Shown piece after piece: positions 24,193-36,374 of a stretch of DNA of 64,000 bases. A program made the position numbers and the translations under genes. Source of the stretch: Chrysemys picta bellii. Taxonomy: Eukaryota; Chordata; Testudines; Emydidae. Positions within the stretch are counted from its first letter, which is position 1; every line of letters begins with the position of its first letter. The stretch covers positions 19,626,572 to 19,690,571 of the forward strand of contig NC_088800.1 of NCBI RefSeq assembly GCF_011386835.1. Direction: 5' to 3'. The notes below the pieces were generated by a model that was given only the letters and a program-made list of their open reading frames with translations, had not been told where the DNA came from and did no database searches.

Positions 24193-25007
24193 TTACTTTG
24201 ACGCTATGTAACTTAAAATACTTTTCTCAGGAGGACGGTATTGTAATCAAACACAAATATACATCTGAGTAATGTTTAAAGTTTTATTTACATGTATAGA
24301 AAACCACTCTTCACTTACTCCTTTGTGCCTATGTAAAATAAGGGCTTAAAAGTGTATTTACAGCTCATCCTGTCAAGGTCTATTATATTATAAATTCTCT
24401 TTAAAAAAAACTATGATCTGTCAAGTAAAAGTGGGGACACTTCTTATGATGTGAAGTACTGGCATCACCAACACAGCAATAACTTTTTCTAGTCCTATCT
24501 GGTAGTGAAGGCACTATGCATGAATGGTATGCTGAATCACCTGTACCCAAAATCCTGCAGGAATTTTTCATTGCAAAACCTTAATGTTCATGACTGGGAA
24601 CCATTTTAAATATGAAAATACTCAATTTTACAAATTTTAGACCAGTTTATCATCTAATTTCAATGGAAGTACACTGATTTACACTGTCTAAAGATCTGGA
24701 CCTTATGTAAAAAAAAGTCAATTAAGCCATCTCATGGATTTATTGAAGTCATTGGAGCTATGCCAATTTACACCAGGTGAGGGACTGGTCCATAAAGTCT
24801 GTTTGTATGTTTTCTCTGTTTGATAATTTAGGGGAAAAAATTTCAGACATTGAGAATTTTAAAGTAGTATTTGTGCTATATATCTAGATAAGAAAAATTA
24901 CAGAGAACATGGTGGTGTATCTTGGAACTTTTTTTGTATCTTATATGAGCCTTTTCTCAATCCTTTTTGAGATGACAGAATATATTTAACATCACTTTTT
25001 TTTACAG

Positions 25008-25078
25008 GCTGATTTATTACTTCTATCTAGCAGTGAACCACATGGTCTCTGTTACATTGAAACAGCTGAGCTTGATGG
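25008..25078 (+). CDS. ATP8B4: ATP8B4 exon C: actuator domain to DG of DGET
   Basis: This 71-nt exon encodes [20 protein letters not shown] then ELDG. The [10 protein letters not shown] and [10 protein letters not shown] stretches are among the most conserved parts of P4-ATPase A domains. The last codon (Gly) is split and finished by exon D, which gives the DGET loop needed for dephosphorylation of the aspartyl-phosphate intermediate in this family. The acceptor is tttttttacag and the donor is gtaagtt. Confidence 0.96.
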
Positions 25079-25198
25079 GTAAGTTTAATCTGTTAGAGTA
25101 GTTAACAGAATAACATAATACATTTAAAAATATATTATTTATGTGTGAATGGCATGTGGACACCAGCTATTGATCACAGATATATTTTATTCCTAATG

Positions 25199-27590
25199 TT
25201 CTTCTTCAAGTGCCGCTACATAGTCCCACCCTTGGGACATGCTTGTAGTGCAGCTCTGACAGTTTTACACTTAATAGCAGGGAAATTGGAACACTTTTGC
25301 ACCCCCTTCTACCCCTCCTCTTGCTATTCCTGAATGTTATGAGGGTAAGGATATAAATGGAGGTGTGACACTCCAGTTTCTTCTGTTCCTTCCCATTGTG
25401 GTTGTGGAGACTGGATCCTCCCTGGATCCACTTCTTCAATCAACAGTGCCATTGGATAGTTTTAGTTCTTGGTTAGTTTTGGAGTGAGTTTAGTCTTCAT
25501 ATTGTATTATTTTATTTGAATTCTTTCTTTTATTTTTATTTATTGAGGCTCCACTAGGTTCTGCACCCCAGTGCAGTCTCCTGGATCCTACGGTGGTTCC
25601 AAAAGGAAAGTGGCTAGGATTTTATCCTTCCATCTTTCCCACCTCTGATGGCCAGAGTTGGGAAAGATGGAAGGTATCTAGCATACTTAGGAAAAGGACA
25701 CGCTCCTTCTTGGTGCGTAATATGTAGAAGCTTTTGTGACGGGTTGCATCACAGAAACCCGATTGGGACTGCAACCTGATGTGCCTAAACTATCTCTGAG
25801 CCCGTTTTTCCTGCCAGCTTGGGACTTCAGTACCTTGCCTTGTTTGAGCCAGACACGCTTGCTTGCTGCAATCACAGATCCAAGTCTGAACCACATCCCC
25901 CACAAGCTGCAGGCTTAACTGAAAACAGCTTAAGAAGTGCTCCTGTCTCCAGCACTCCTATACCCAGCTCCCAATGGGATCCAAATCCTAAATAAATCAA
26001 TTTTACCCTGTATAAATCAATTTTACCCCCAAAGTATTAATACATACTCTGGGTAAATTAATAAGTAAAAAGTGATTTTATTAAATACGAAAAGTAGGAT
26101 TTAAGTGGTTTGAAGTAATAACAGACAGAACAAAGTAAATTACCAAACAAAATAAAATAAAACACATAAGTCTAAGCCTAATACAGTAGGAAACTAAATG
26201 CAGGTATATCTCACCCTCAGAGATGTTCCAATAAGCCTCTTTGGCAGACTAGCCTCCTTCTAGTCTGGGTCCAGAAATCACTCACACCCCTGTAGTTACT
26301 GTCCTTTGTTCTAGTTTCTTTCAGTCATCCTTTGGGGTGGAGAGGCTATCTCTTGAGCCAGCTGAAGACAAAATGGGGGGGTTTCCGTGGGGCTTGTATA
26401 GTCTCTTTCTTGTGGATGGAAACCCGTCTCTCCCTCTGTGTGGAATTACAGCTACAAGATGGAGTTTTGGAGTCACATGGGCAAGTCACATGTCCATGCA
26501 TGACTCAGTTCTTTACAGGCCGACAACATTGTCCACATGCTAGTTTGAATGTTCCCAGGAAAGCTCAGATGTGGATTGGCATCTGTCAAGGTCCATTGTT
26601 AGCCACGTACTCCCAATTACTTGAATAACCCCTTCACACTATGTTGACCAGATTTGCCTTAGGTGCTTCCTACAGCAAACACTTTAAATACGAGCATAGA
26701 GCCAATGCTAATAACTTCAGATATAAAAATGAATGGGATGAATACATTCAGTATGTTACATGGCATATGTAGCATGAAACATACTCCATTTGTGCCACAA
26801 GTACTCCTGTTTATATTCCAGATGTCATTATGTCATATTTACATTCATAAGCATATTTCTATAAAGCATTATGGGGTGCAACGGCATACCTTTACTCCCA
26901 AGAATCTCTAAGGAGTATCAAAACCAATTCCATGCCCTTCCATTGCAGAAGGCCCTGGTGGCTAAACCCTCTGATATCAATCATTTCTGTTCTGTGAATA
27001 AAGATAGGCCTGCATCAGCCCCAGTTGCTTCAGAAACTAAGACACTAGTGATATCTTTGATGTTCCTTAAATATTTCACCATTGTTGAAATCTGCAGAGC
27101 TGCAGCTTGGATCTGTATGTACACATTCACTGAACTCCGTTGATTTAGCATCCAGGTCCGAACTGCAGTTTTGTAGAATAGTACTTCAATCATTGTTTAA
27201 TTAAGGCTCCATGTCCCACCTTCCTCATTTCACAGTACTGCTTATCAGATTATCCCAAGAGTGGAAATGTGTAAAACTCACCTTCAGCCACAGTATTTTT
27301 ATATGAACTCCACACATTCGCAATCCCCGTCTGTCTTCCTCAGGGACCTTATTACAGCCATGGACCTGAGGAGTCATTGGAAGGAGCCGAAGCAGCTGGA
27401 GCAGCATGCCACTGTTTTATAGCCTCTCTGTCAGAACATTCAGGAACAGTGAGGGGAGGGGCAGGAGGGGTGTGAGAGAGTTCCAATGGCACTGTTGTGA
27501 AGCATTGCACCATCAGAGCTGCACTGCTAGCACATTCCAAGGGTGGGAATGTGTAGAATCTGTCTCAGAGAACTCCAATTACAGGTGAAC
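25199..27590 (+). mobile_element. DIRS-like element, decayed, with LTR inserted
   Basis: Outer segments are inverted: gtagtgcagctctgacagtt near 25244 corresponds to tcagagctgcactgctagca near 27515, and ccacccttgg to ccaagggtgg. Near 27085-27140 the + strand encodes EICRAAAWICMYTFTE, the same tyrosine-recombinase motif seen in the element at 979-2622. The middle is occupied by a solo LTR (25735-26888). Reverse transcriptase is not visible. Confidence 0.6.
25735..26888 (+). mobile_element. Solo LTR (endogenous retrovirus-type) inside DIRS-like element
   Basis: It begins tgtgacgggttgcatcacag, the start I associate with a common turtle LTR family, and ends about ggggtgcaacggcata, a degraded form of a gtcaca end. 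Flanks gcttt (25730-25734) and ccttt (26889-26893) could be the target duplication (4 of 5). There is no internal coding region; the remaining LTR is what recombination between two LTRs leaves. Confidence 0.65.
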
Positions 27591-27659
27591 AGTGTGTGAA
27601 TGGTGTACGTGTCAAATGCAGTAACAGTTTTAAATACATTCATGTGATGATCATCACAA

Positions 27660-27745
27660 AGTTCAGGGCTCATGTCTTTGGTTCTTATACAGCACCTACT
27701 GCAATGTGGGTGCTACTAGAAACCAATAACCAATAACAAATAATA
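27660..27745 (+). repeat. SINE/LINE tail fragment
   Basis: Contains tacagcacctactgcaatgt and ends in aataacaaataataat, like the tails at 6120 and 41500. Confidence 0.5.
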
Positions 27746-28447
27746 ATTAAGGAAGTCACATTTTTCTTTGTGCTCATTGGTGCCATATACTCAGATATCA
27801 TGGTGATAAATGACAGTATAAAAACCTAAATAGTCTGATGTGAATGATAGTGAATGATAGTTCATGTAGATAAATAGTCTTACATAAGACCAAAAAATGT
27901 AATGAAGTATAAAACTGAATAACAGATAGATATATAAACATATAAAATCATCATAATAAAACCAAAGTAAAAAAACCTACTCTAACAAACTTCTTTATAG
28001 TATATCTAATTATATGAACCTTTCATACTGAGTTTCTGAATACCAAGAGAGACTGTTGGGAATAGTTTCCTTAACCACATATTTGCAAGTCAGACTTCAC
28101 CTCTTTAAAAGAATTAATATTCTAACTTGAAGAAAGTAATATATATTTTTTTCAAGGGGTGAATGACTGACATCATTGGTTTAGATACTGGTAAATTTGT
28201 AGATACTGTACTAGTTTAACATGGACATAGCTTAACCTGCACTAAAAATCGAGGCATTAATTTGTTTTGATTTTATTATTGTTACATATGCCAATATCTG
28301 TTCCACCAACCATATGCAAGTGTGTTCACTTAGGAGACGTTGCACTTCTTTCTAGAAAAGTATGTGATCTTTAACATTACTTTTTCCTGCCTTAAAGTGC
28401 AGCAGTTGAGGACACATCCAAAGTTCTAGACCCCTTTATTTGGAATA

Positions 28448-29115
28448 CAGTAACTCCCCACTTAACGTCCTCTCGCTTAACGTTCTTTCGATGTTATGTC
28501 CCTGCTCCATTACAGAACATGCTTGTTTAAAGTTGTGCAATGCTCCGCTATAACGTCATTTGGCCGCCTGCTTTGTCCATGGCTGGCAGCCCCCCATCAG
28601 TTCCCCTATGCCTCCTGCCTGCCAGCAGACCCCATGGATCAGCACCTTCCCCCTGCTCCCCCTGCCTCCTGCCCGTGACAATCAGCTGTCTTGCGGCGTT
28701 CAGGAGGCTGGGGAGAGGAGCGAGTACGCGGCGCACAGCCTCCCTCCTCCCTCCCCTGCCTCCTGCCCGCAGCAATCAGCTGGTATGCAGGGTTCAAGAG
28801 GCAGGGGAGGGAGGAGGAAGGCTGCGCGCCACATCCTCGCTCCTTCCCCAGTCTCCTGAACACCACAAACCAGCTGATTGCCAGGGGAGCTGATAGGGGG
28901 GCTGCCAGCCTGTTTAATACCTCTATTAAATTGTTTGTTTAAAATTGTTTAAAATGTATCTAATGCCTTTTGTCTGGCAAAAAAAAAATTTCCCTGGAGC
29001 CTAACCCCCCCTATTTACATTAATTCTTATGGGGAAATTGGATTCGCTTAACATTGTTTCGCTTAAAGTCGCATTTTTCAGGAACATAACTACAACATTA
29101 AGTGAGGAGTTACTG
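28448..29115. mobile_element. Tigger/pogo-like Tc1-mariner element
   Basis: Termini cagtaactccccacttaacg and cattaagtgaggagttactg are inverted and flanked by TA (28446-28447, 29116-29117). Subterminal cgcttaacgtt repeats reappear inverted near 29045. The middle 300 bases are GC-rich and resemble the interior of the hAT elements at 653 and 10653. No transposase is encoded. Confidence 0.85.
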
Positions 29116-29853
29116 TATCTAGGACTCTGATAAAGGCCTCTGTCAGGGTATCCCATTTTTCCTATTTTCTAAAGGAGATTAGTTCAATGTACAGTCAGTG
29201 GCAGCTGCGATTGCTCAGCAACCACTTCTTTAGGTGCCTAGCTTTAGGGATTGAAGTTTGGAAAATTTTGGTCCCTGTAAGTAAATCAGTATTTAGCCAT
29301 AAAGGGAGCTCTCTCAAACCACCTCCTAAGAAAGGGTGACTCCAATTCCCCTTTTTCCCAGTTCAGTTTCAGCTACTGTAAAATTAGGGTTTATTACATT
29401 TTTATGAAAACCTTTTTTTTCATAACTCAAATATCAAAATTTGCCGTGGTGTTAATCTCTTTCAGCTGGTAACTGCTCTGCCATTCCTATTGCAGTTAGT
29501 AATTTGTGCATGATGACTGGATGGGCTCTGACTAAATCATATTTATGATGTCCTCTGTTCAAAGAAGCAAAACAATTTATAGTTATGCAGATGTGCATTC
29601 ATTACGATGCCAGCACTTATTAAAACTGAAGCTCCTTCTTATGTTTTAAAATCGGTTACAAAAATTAAAATGTGTTCTTCCAGAATAACATTAGAAAGAG
29701 CTGTCTGAATGTCTGTCTTTCTATAAATGTGCTATCTTAGTCCACAAAGTCAGATTCTATGGTCCTGAACATAGGTTCCTGTGGGTGAGAGAAGGCAGGG
29801 CCGGAGGGTTATGGAAAGAGTCTTATATAAAGGTCATGTTATTAATTTTACAG

Positions 29854-29936
29854 TGAGACTAACCTAAAAGTACGTCAGGCTTTACCAGTTACTTCAGAAC
29901 TTGGAGCAGATATTAGAAGGCTTGCAGAATTTGATG
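29854..29936 (+). CDS. ATP8B4: ATP8B4 exon D: DGET loop and A-domain helix
   Basis: This 83-nt exon encodes ETNLKVRQALPVTSELGADI then RRLAEFD, and begins with the ET of the DGET dephosphorylation motif. The acceptor is attttacag and the donor is gtaagtg. It ends in phase 1 (GAT G) and normally joins exon E, 12.5 kb downstream. An in-phase alternative acceptor lies at 34630 and is reported separately. Confidence 0.96.
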
Positions 29937-30311
29937 GTAAGTGGTGATAAAAGTTAATTTGTTTGAACCAAGTTTTTTATTTTTGTTTTTTGTTGTTGTT
30001 TTGTACTTGGAGGGGAGAGGTAAATGGCTCCAGACATTAAACACCAAGTTCTCATTCTTTCACTATCAAGATTAAGGATGTTGTTTACCAATGTGACTCT
30101 CAGATCCCAAATCATTGTCCTATTTTTGGGTATGTCTTGATGGGCACAAGGGTGGGCTATTCAATCAAGTTAGCTTAATAATAAGTTAATATGATTAAAA
30201 AGATGTTAAAAAGTTAAGATGTAAACTAACACATTTGAAGCCATGTTATGTGACTGTGTTGTAGCCTGGGGTGGAGGATGGGTGTGTTAACTTGATTAGC
30301 TTAACATTATT

Positions 30312-30545
30312 ACATAAGAACATAAAAGTGGCCATACTGGGTCAGACCAAAGGTCCGTCTAGCCCAGTATCCTATCTTCTGACAGTGGCCAATGCCAGGT
30401 GTCCCAGAGGGAATGAACAGAACAGGTAACCATCAAGTGATCCATTCCCCTGTCGCCCATTCCCAGTTGCTAGGGACACCATCCCTGCCCATCCTGGCTT
30501 ATAGCCATTGATGGATCTATCCTCCATGAATTTATCTAGTTCTTT
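30312..30545 (+). mobile_element. CR1 LINE fragment
   Basis: Contains ataagaacataaaagtggcc, actgggtcagaccaaaggtc and gatccattcccctgtcgccc. I recognise this block as a common CR1-associated repeat of turtles and other sauropsids. Confidence 0.7.
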
Positions 30546-30715
30546 TTCGATTAAAAAAACAAATTCTTTTTGCCCACCAAGACAGGGCCATAGTGAAATT
30601 TAGCAGATGTAAAATCTATATCCTAATCCCACAATTTATATATTGAATCTGCATTCTGTTTTTCACTTTCCATTACTTTGCTCACTGTTGCCTGTCCTTT
30701 GACACCTATGCAACT

Positions 30716-30935
30716 CCATGGCTGCATCTACACTGGTGACTGCACACAGGTCCAAGCATATGGTTGTGCCAGAGCCCCCCTCACCAACCACATCTAAACC
30801 CCAGGAGCACAGGTTTCAGGGTGTGTACAGGGCAAGAACATTAGCAAGTCTAAGGGGCATGGAGGTGAACACGCTTCAGGCTGTGGCATAGCCCTGTACC
30901 TGTGTCAATTTGTAGTGTGGACAAGGATAAGGTGC
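30716..30935. mobile_element. Short DNA transposon, decayed
   Basis: The ends gctgcatctacactggtgac and gtcaatttgtagtgtggaca form an imperfect inverted pair of the CTACACTG type. Confidence 0.45.
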
Positions 30936-30939
30936 ATGT

Positions 30940-33900
30940 CCCAGGTACTGAGTTCAATAGTCCTCCAACTCTGTTCCCACAACACTCTGAACCCTTTCCT
31001 GCCTGACCTTTACCCAGAAATATAAAGGTCCCTGTCCCTGCTGTTCTCACCCATAGTAGCAAGCTGTGCTGACTACTTCACCAATTTTCTATTGGACTCT
31101 TTTCACCAGCACTTATAAACAAGGAACATACTCTGAGAGCAGCTGTCTGTCAGCTCTGTGTCAGCCAAGCACACCCAGGCCTTGATAAATGTCTGGTTGG
31201 AGTTCATTGTCCTCCAGTACTAGGAATTCACAGCTATACCAGGAAGTTTCAGAGAGTCTGGCATGGGCGGGTGTTCACTGTACTATACTGGGTATAGCCA
31301 GGTTCAGGACATATATTCATGTTCAGCACGGCACATATGGACACCTGATGTGGGTATGGGATAAGCATACACATGGCTCTGTACAGGTAGCCAATCGCCA
31401 AAATAGATGTAGCCCATGAATCATCCTCTGAAAACTCTGAGGAGCAATATGAACTATAGTGGTCTCTAGAGGCCTGAAAAAAAATTAGGACACTCCCTTC
31501 GACCTTCACCATCCTGAGAATAAGAGACCCTTTGTCTCACAAGTGCAGTTAGGAAGACTCATTCTTGATTGCCATCTAACCTGCAGGGTTTTGCTGTTCT
31601 TTGAGCATGTTTTCATTGTTTCTTTCTCTCATATCTCTTTTCTTGTTACTCCTTTGAATAAAAGCATGAATAGCAGCATCTTCAAAGTTCAGTTAAACTG
31701 CATCCATATTTATATTTTGGAATGTCTCAAAAGCCCAGTTTACAATTTTTATATTGTTTATTATATGCTAGATCTCTACTTTGAAACATCTTTCTGGATC
31801 CCATTAATACATTTGGTAACCTTTTGTAATAGAAATACTTACAACAAGTAGTATTTACTGTTCAAAAATTGAATTCTTCCAGATTCAGAAGGATTTAGGT
31901 TGTTTAGCAAGGAAATTTTCAATGGTTGCGTCATGTGATATTTTGGTTTGGCCAAAACAAATGACTTTTTCCCCCACAAAATGCCTTTAAAACGTTATTA
32001 GTTTAAGTAAATAGTATATGAAGCCAGCAAATTTTGTTTAAAATACGTACTGAAATATTTATGGGACCAGTTTTCCACTAACAATGTAATCATAGATGAA
32101 CCTCAAAATGTTTGGAGGTCCTGTATAATTGAGATAAGCATCTAAAAGTACACTGCACATCTCAAGTTCTTCAAATTATTTTGGTCTAAAAATCATAGCA
32201 CAATATTTTGAGAACAAGTCTTCTCGTGAATGACTTTCTGGTTCATTAGTACTTCAGTTTCTGGTCCTCAGTGAAAATGGAAAGTACAGAGGTACATCAG
32301 AGTGACAAGGGGCGAGGACAGGTGTGATTATAATATCATCTATTTCTGCTACATTCAGGGTGTAACTTTTGGTAGCACTCACTTGTAATTTAATTAAAAG
32401 CAAATGTCCTGACATATAGAGCAAAAGTTTAGACTTTAATAGCATCATTGTAAAATAATGAAAAATGACAACAGTCAGTTGCAGGGTACAGTTCTACATT
32501 AAAATATTTGTATCTTCTTTACCTGGGATTATACCATTTTTTCAGGTATAATCCACTCCCCTGAGTAGGAGCCCTCCTGCTTGACACAAGCATATCATTC
32601 CAATGCTAGCCTCCAAGTTTTAAGAAAGGCTCATATCTTAAGCCGCTGAAGCCAACTGAGGACAGAATACAACCGCTGTTGTTTCATTTTCCAACTTCTT
32701 AAGAGTTTCCTCATTTCCATGTATAGCTTTTGAAGCAAACGTTTGACCTTGTTAAGAATTTTTTAGTTTGTTTACCAGAACATGGATGCTTTTAACCTTG
32801 AAGTGTGAACAGGGGAATCTTAGTTGGTAATTCTGATTGACTGTCAATCTCAAATTCTCTTTGTAGTTTTGTTGCTCAGTTTCCAGTCTGTTTTTTTACA
32901 CCCTACCATTGTCCAGAAATCACATTCACTTAAATTACATATATTTTAAAACAGAAAGGGATAAAGAACTGAAACAGAAGCTAGTTCAGGATAACCATAC
33001 AAAATGTTACTTCACAAACACAATAAACTTAAACTCCCCAAAGATTATACATGTTCATTAAAACAAAACATAACTGTTCTACATCAGCATCTAGTAATGT
33101 TTCACATTCAGACTGAATTGACAGAGCCACACATGGATCTCCATGTGTCTGAGGGGGAGGGGGAGAGGGAAAGGGATGGTGGTTTGGCTTCCTCTGAAGC
33201 ACTGGTCCTCCCTTTTAAATGAAATCCTACAAAGGAGTCTCCACAAGGACCAGGACTGAGCCAGAGCATGGATGAATTTTTCTGTAGAGCCTATTCCACA
33301 CTGGAATTTCTTTTGGCTATTTTTGCAAGGTTAGCAGCAAGAGAGGAGAGCCAAGCTACCAAAGAGCTGGGTGGGAAATTATAAGGGTGCTGCTTGTGGT
33401 GGATTTATATGTGGGCAGACCTGGATTTCCAGTGGATCCCTTAGAGCCACAAATTTTGGGGATCAAGCCTCAATGTGTTCTGTTTGTGGTGGGGAGAGCG
33501 CACAAACACCAAATCCTTGAAAGTACAATCTGGTAAAAACTCCACAAGGGTGTTTCTCTACTTTCTACTTTCCCATTGGCCTTGGGGCCATCTGGCTCTT
33601 TATTATTTGTATTTAAACTAACATTAATGCAGTGTTGATTTTGTGAAATTGAGACTCCTTATTGCAGGATTAACTCACCTACATTGACTATACTGTATAT
33701 TTTATTATACAGATTATATAACAAAGATAAAAGTACAGAAAGAAAATTTGATAATTAAGGGACAAAAGTGCCCATGTTAAACTTTCATAGTTTTATAAAC
33801 CTTCTGAATTTTCTTCATAGAGGACTATAAAAAAGCCACGTTCAAAGTTCCTAGCTTCAGTCATTTTTGAGGAATGCAACCACAGAAATTAAAATTGGAT

Positions 33901-34150
33901 GGGCGTTCCCATCTCCCCCCCCCCCCCAATGATTAAACTGATTCTATTCAAATTTAATAAAAAATCACCTTTGTATTGAGAACAAAGAATGAAAAATTTA
34001 ATGACCAACTGAAAAGGCATCTCAAATGTAACCATCTCAAATGCACCCATATTGTTCACTATAAGCTTTACAAACACTTCCGGGAACAGGGGTTCCTTTG
34101 CAAGCGGCTTACAGTCTAACTCACACAGTAGAGATGGAAAATCAGATACA
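30940..34150. other. Intron, nothing recognised
   Basis: Apart from the poly-C run at 33914, no repeat or exon is supported. Open frames are short and without motifs. Confidence 0.45.
33914..33928 (+). repeat. Poly-C run
   Basis: About fifteen C residues in a row inside an AT-rich intron. Confidence 0.9.
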
Positions 34151-34179
34151 ACAGTGGATACAGATGATGCCAGAGTGCA

Positions 34180-34450
34180 GATTGTTGTTCTTGATTAAGA
34201 ATAAGCAGGTTTATGGAGGGATTGAAAGGAACGAATGGTAGGCTGCTGCATGCATAAAGGATTCTACTAAAAAGCACATGTGGTTTGTGAAGGAGATAAA
34301 AGGAACGCTGAGGACAGAGGGCTGGATGGAAAGTAGGACATGTCAGTGGTGCAGAGCCTTGAAAGTGAGGACAAGGAACTTCAACTTGATGCAGCACAAG
34401 AAAGTGAGCTGTTTAAAGGAACTGAAGAGGGAGAGTTGATTTATGGCTGC
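34180..34450 (-). mobile_element. L2-type LINE fragment
   Basis: The minus strand reads CIKLKFLVLTFKALHH near 34320-34400, the L2 ORF2 C-terminal motif (R-I-FKLL-LTFKALH), and continues into decayed sequence. Confidence 0.5.
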
Positions 34451-34629
34451 AGTTTTGGATAGACAGAAAAGAGGAGTTTGCAAGTAGCGATTCCCAATTG
34501 GAGGTTACAGTTATGGAAGCAAGCGATGAGCAAATTATGGTTGAAAGATGCTGTAGCAGGAACAACAGGTCAAGGATGAAATTTTAAATGTCTAAATTGA
34601 TTAACTCCTATGATTTATGCTTCATTTAG

Positions 34630-34805
34630 AGGGTGATGATGGTTTCATACACCAGTTTGACTATTTCCTTTATTATGAATCTAACAGCTTGGTTGAAAAT
34701 CCACAGAAATCAGTGAAAGACTCCCACATGGATTACAGCAATACTGACACTCAATCAGCGGACAATAATCTTCTGTATTATCATGATTTTCATGGTAGCA
34801 AATGA
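34630..34805 (+). CDS. Candidate alternative terminal exon of ATP8B4 (unproven)
   Basis: An open segment follows an acceptor-like gcttcatttag. Its phase matches exon D: the G at the end of exon D plus AG gives Glu, and the frame continues EGDDGFIHQFDYFLYYESNS for 58 codons to TGA at 34803-34805. AATAAA hexamers lie downstream at 35203 and 35243. The peptide is acidic and Ser/Asn-rich and I do not recognise it. If used, it would end the protein in the A domain before the catalytic Asp. A chance open frame is quite possible; there is no conservation or expression evidence here. Confidence 0.2.
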
Positions 34806-35919
34806 AAATTTTACAACTTGTTGTTATGTCACTGTACTGGGATCTTTACTGTTTGAATCCATGTTTTAATTGTAATTTTATTTTTATATTTTAGTCAAAG
34901 TTGTTTGACGTTATCTGGAATGAATTTCAGGAAAATGTGTCCTTAGTGTCTTGAAAAAGGGGTTTTAGGGCTTTGTTTAGACTTTATATGGAATTTATTG
35001 CAAAACTCATGCATGATTCCACTAACAAAGTTTCATGGGAATAATTTTAGATTATTTCTATTAGTCCCCAAATCTGTGTTAAGTCTTTGTTTGGTAGATT
35101 TTGCTAAATATAGAGAACATAGAAGACAGTAGAAAGGTTCTCTGCTGTATTGGTGTATTTAACAGTTTTCAATAACAATGAAAATGTGAGTTCAGTGTCT
35201 TGAATAAATCTAATTCTTTGGATTGCAAACTGCTCCAGAGCCAATAAAAGAAGGGGTACATTTTTGTCTAAATAATTTATACAATTGGTAAACTCATATA
35301 AATGGTTCTAACACTGAATAAATATTTATATTGAGCCGGCATTCATTTTTTTTTAGTTTCTTATTAGAATTTTATGGGCATTGAAGAGTTTTTCCAAGCA
35401 AAGAAAATCTAAAAATATACATCAGCTGCATATACTTCAGTCTGATTTCTTGGAGTAACTACAGTATATGCCTTTTCCCATTTAATGCTGTCTTTTTCAT
35501 CTCCCTGATTTTTGACTGCTGTTGTGATCTGTTTTATGCAACTTATGACAAGTTTACATATTTTGCATGGCTGTTAATACTAAATTCTGTATCAGAGAAA
35601 GGTTTAGGAGTCCTTTTACAGGAAACATCCAGTACCTTGTGGTCATTCTGACAGCATATCATGCAACTGAAAAAGAGAAAAATAAAACATTTATGTTTAG
35701 CAAAGTATCTATCCACATTTTAGTACTTCAGTTCTCGTGATAGTGTACAGGGCTTGAAATATATTTATGCTTATTTTAATTTAAAACAGTCCACAGAAGG
35801 AGAAAGTGAAGGCAGTTCATGGGCATAAAATTTTTGTTTGTTAAACACTAAGAATATCAGATAGGAAAGCTCACTATTAGTACTTTGCTACTATATAGCA
35901 AAGGATTACACCTTGCAGC

Positions 35920-36090
35920 ATCCCAGAGAAGGACATATTATTACAGCCATTTTACAAATCAATAAACTGATAAAGATAAAGTGATTTGAGCTAGGTCATA
36001 CAATAAATCGTTGGCAAGGTTGGAGAGAAAACTCAAAAGTCCTAATTCCTAGTATCCTGGTAGAGCCAGTAGACAAACTCCCTCCTGTTA
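35920..36090 (-). repeat. MIR-like SINE
   Basis: Order ttacagccattttacaaatc, gatttgagctaggtcataca and aagtcctaattcctagtatc matches the reverse of a MIR/CORE SINE body. Confidence 0.5.
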
Positions 36091-36374
36091 ACTACTGCAT
36101 TAAGCAATATTCAAGAAGTAAAGTTTGGAAGGTTCTGAAATAATTAGTTAAATTTTCTAAGCATAACTGATATTTTAAAAAAAGATTCTCCCAATGATAA
36201 AGGATAGCTGTTTCCATATGCTTAAGTGGAAAGTGACTTTTATGAAAAGGCGCCTCTTTCATCATACTAAAGCACTGGCAGAATCAGTATCTCCTTGATG
36301 AGAAAAGCCGGATCAGCTGTTTTCTTTTTTTAAGCTCAGTTACCTTTTGGCCTATTGAATCCATAGGGATATTC

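Noticed and set aside
28540..28942. 117-codon frame near 28540 as a gene
   Set aside because: It falls within the GC-rich centre of the Tigger-like element; several frames on both strands are open there.
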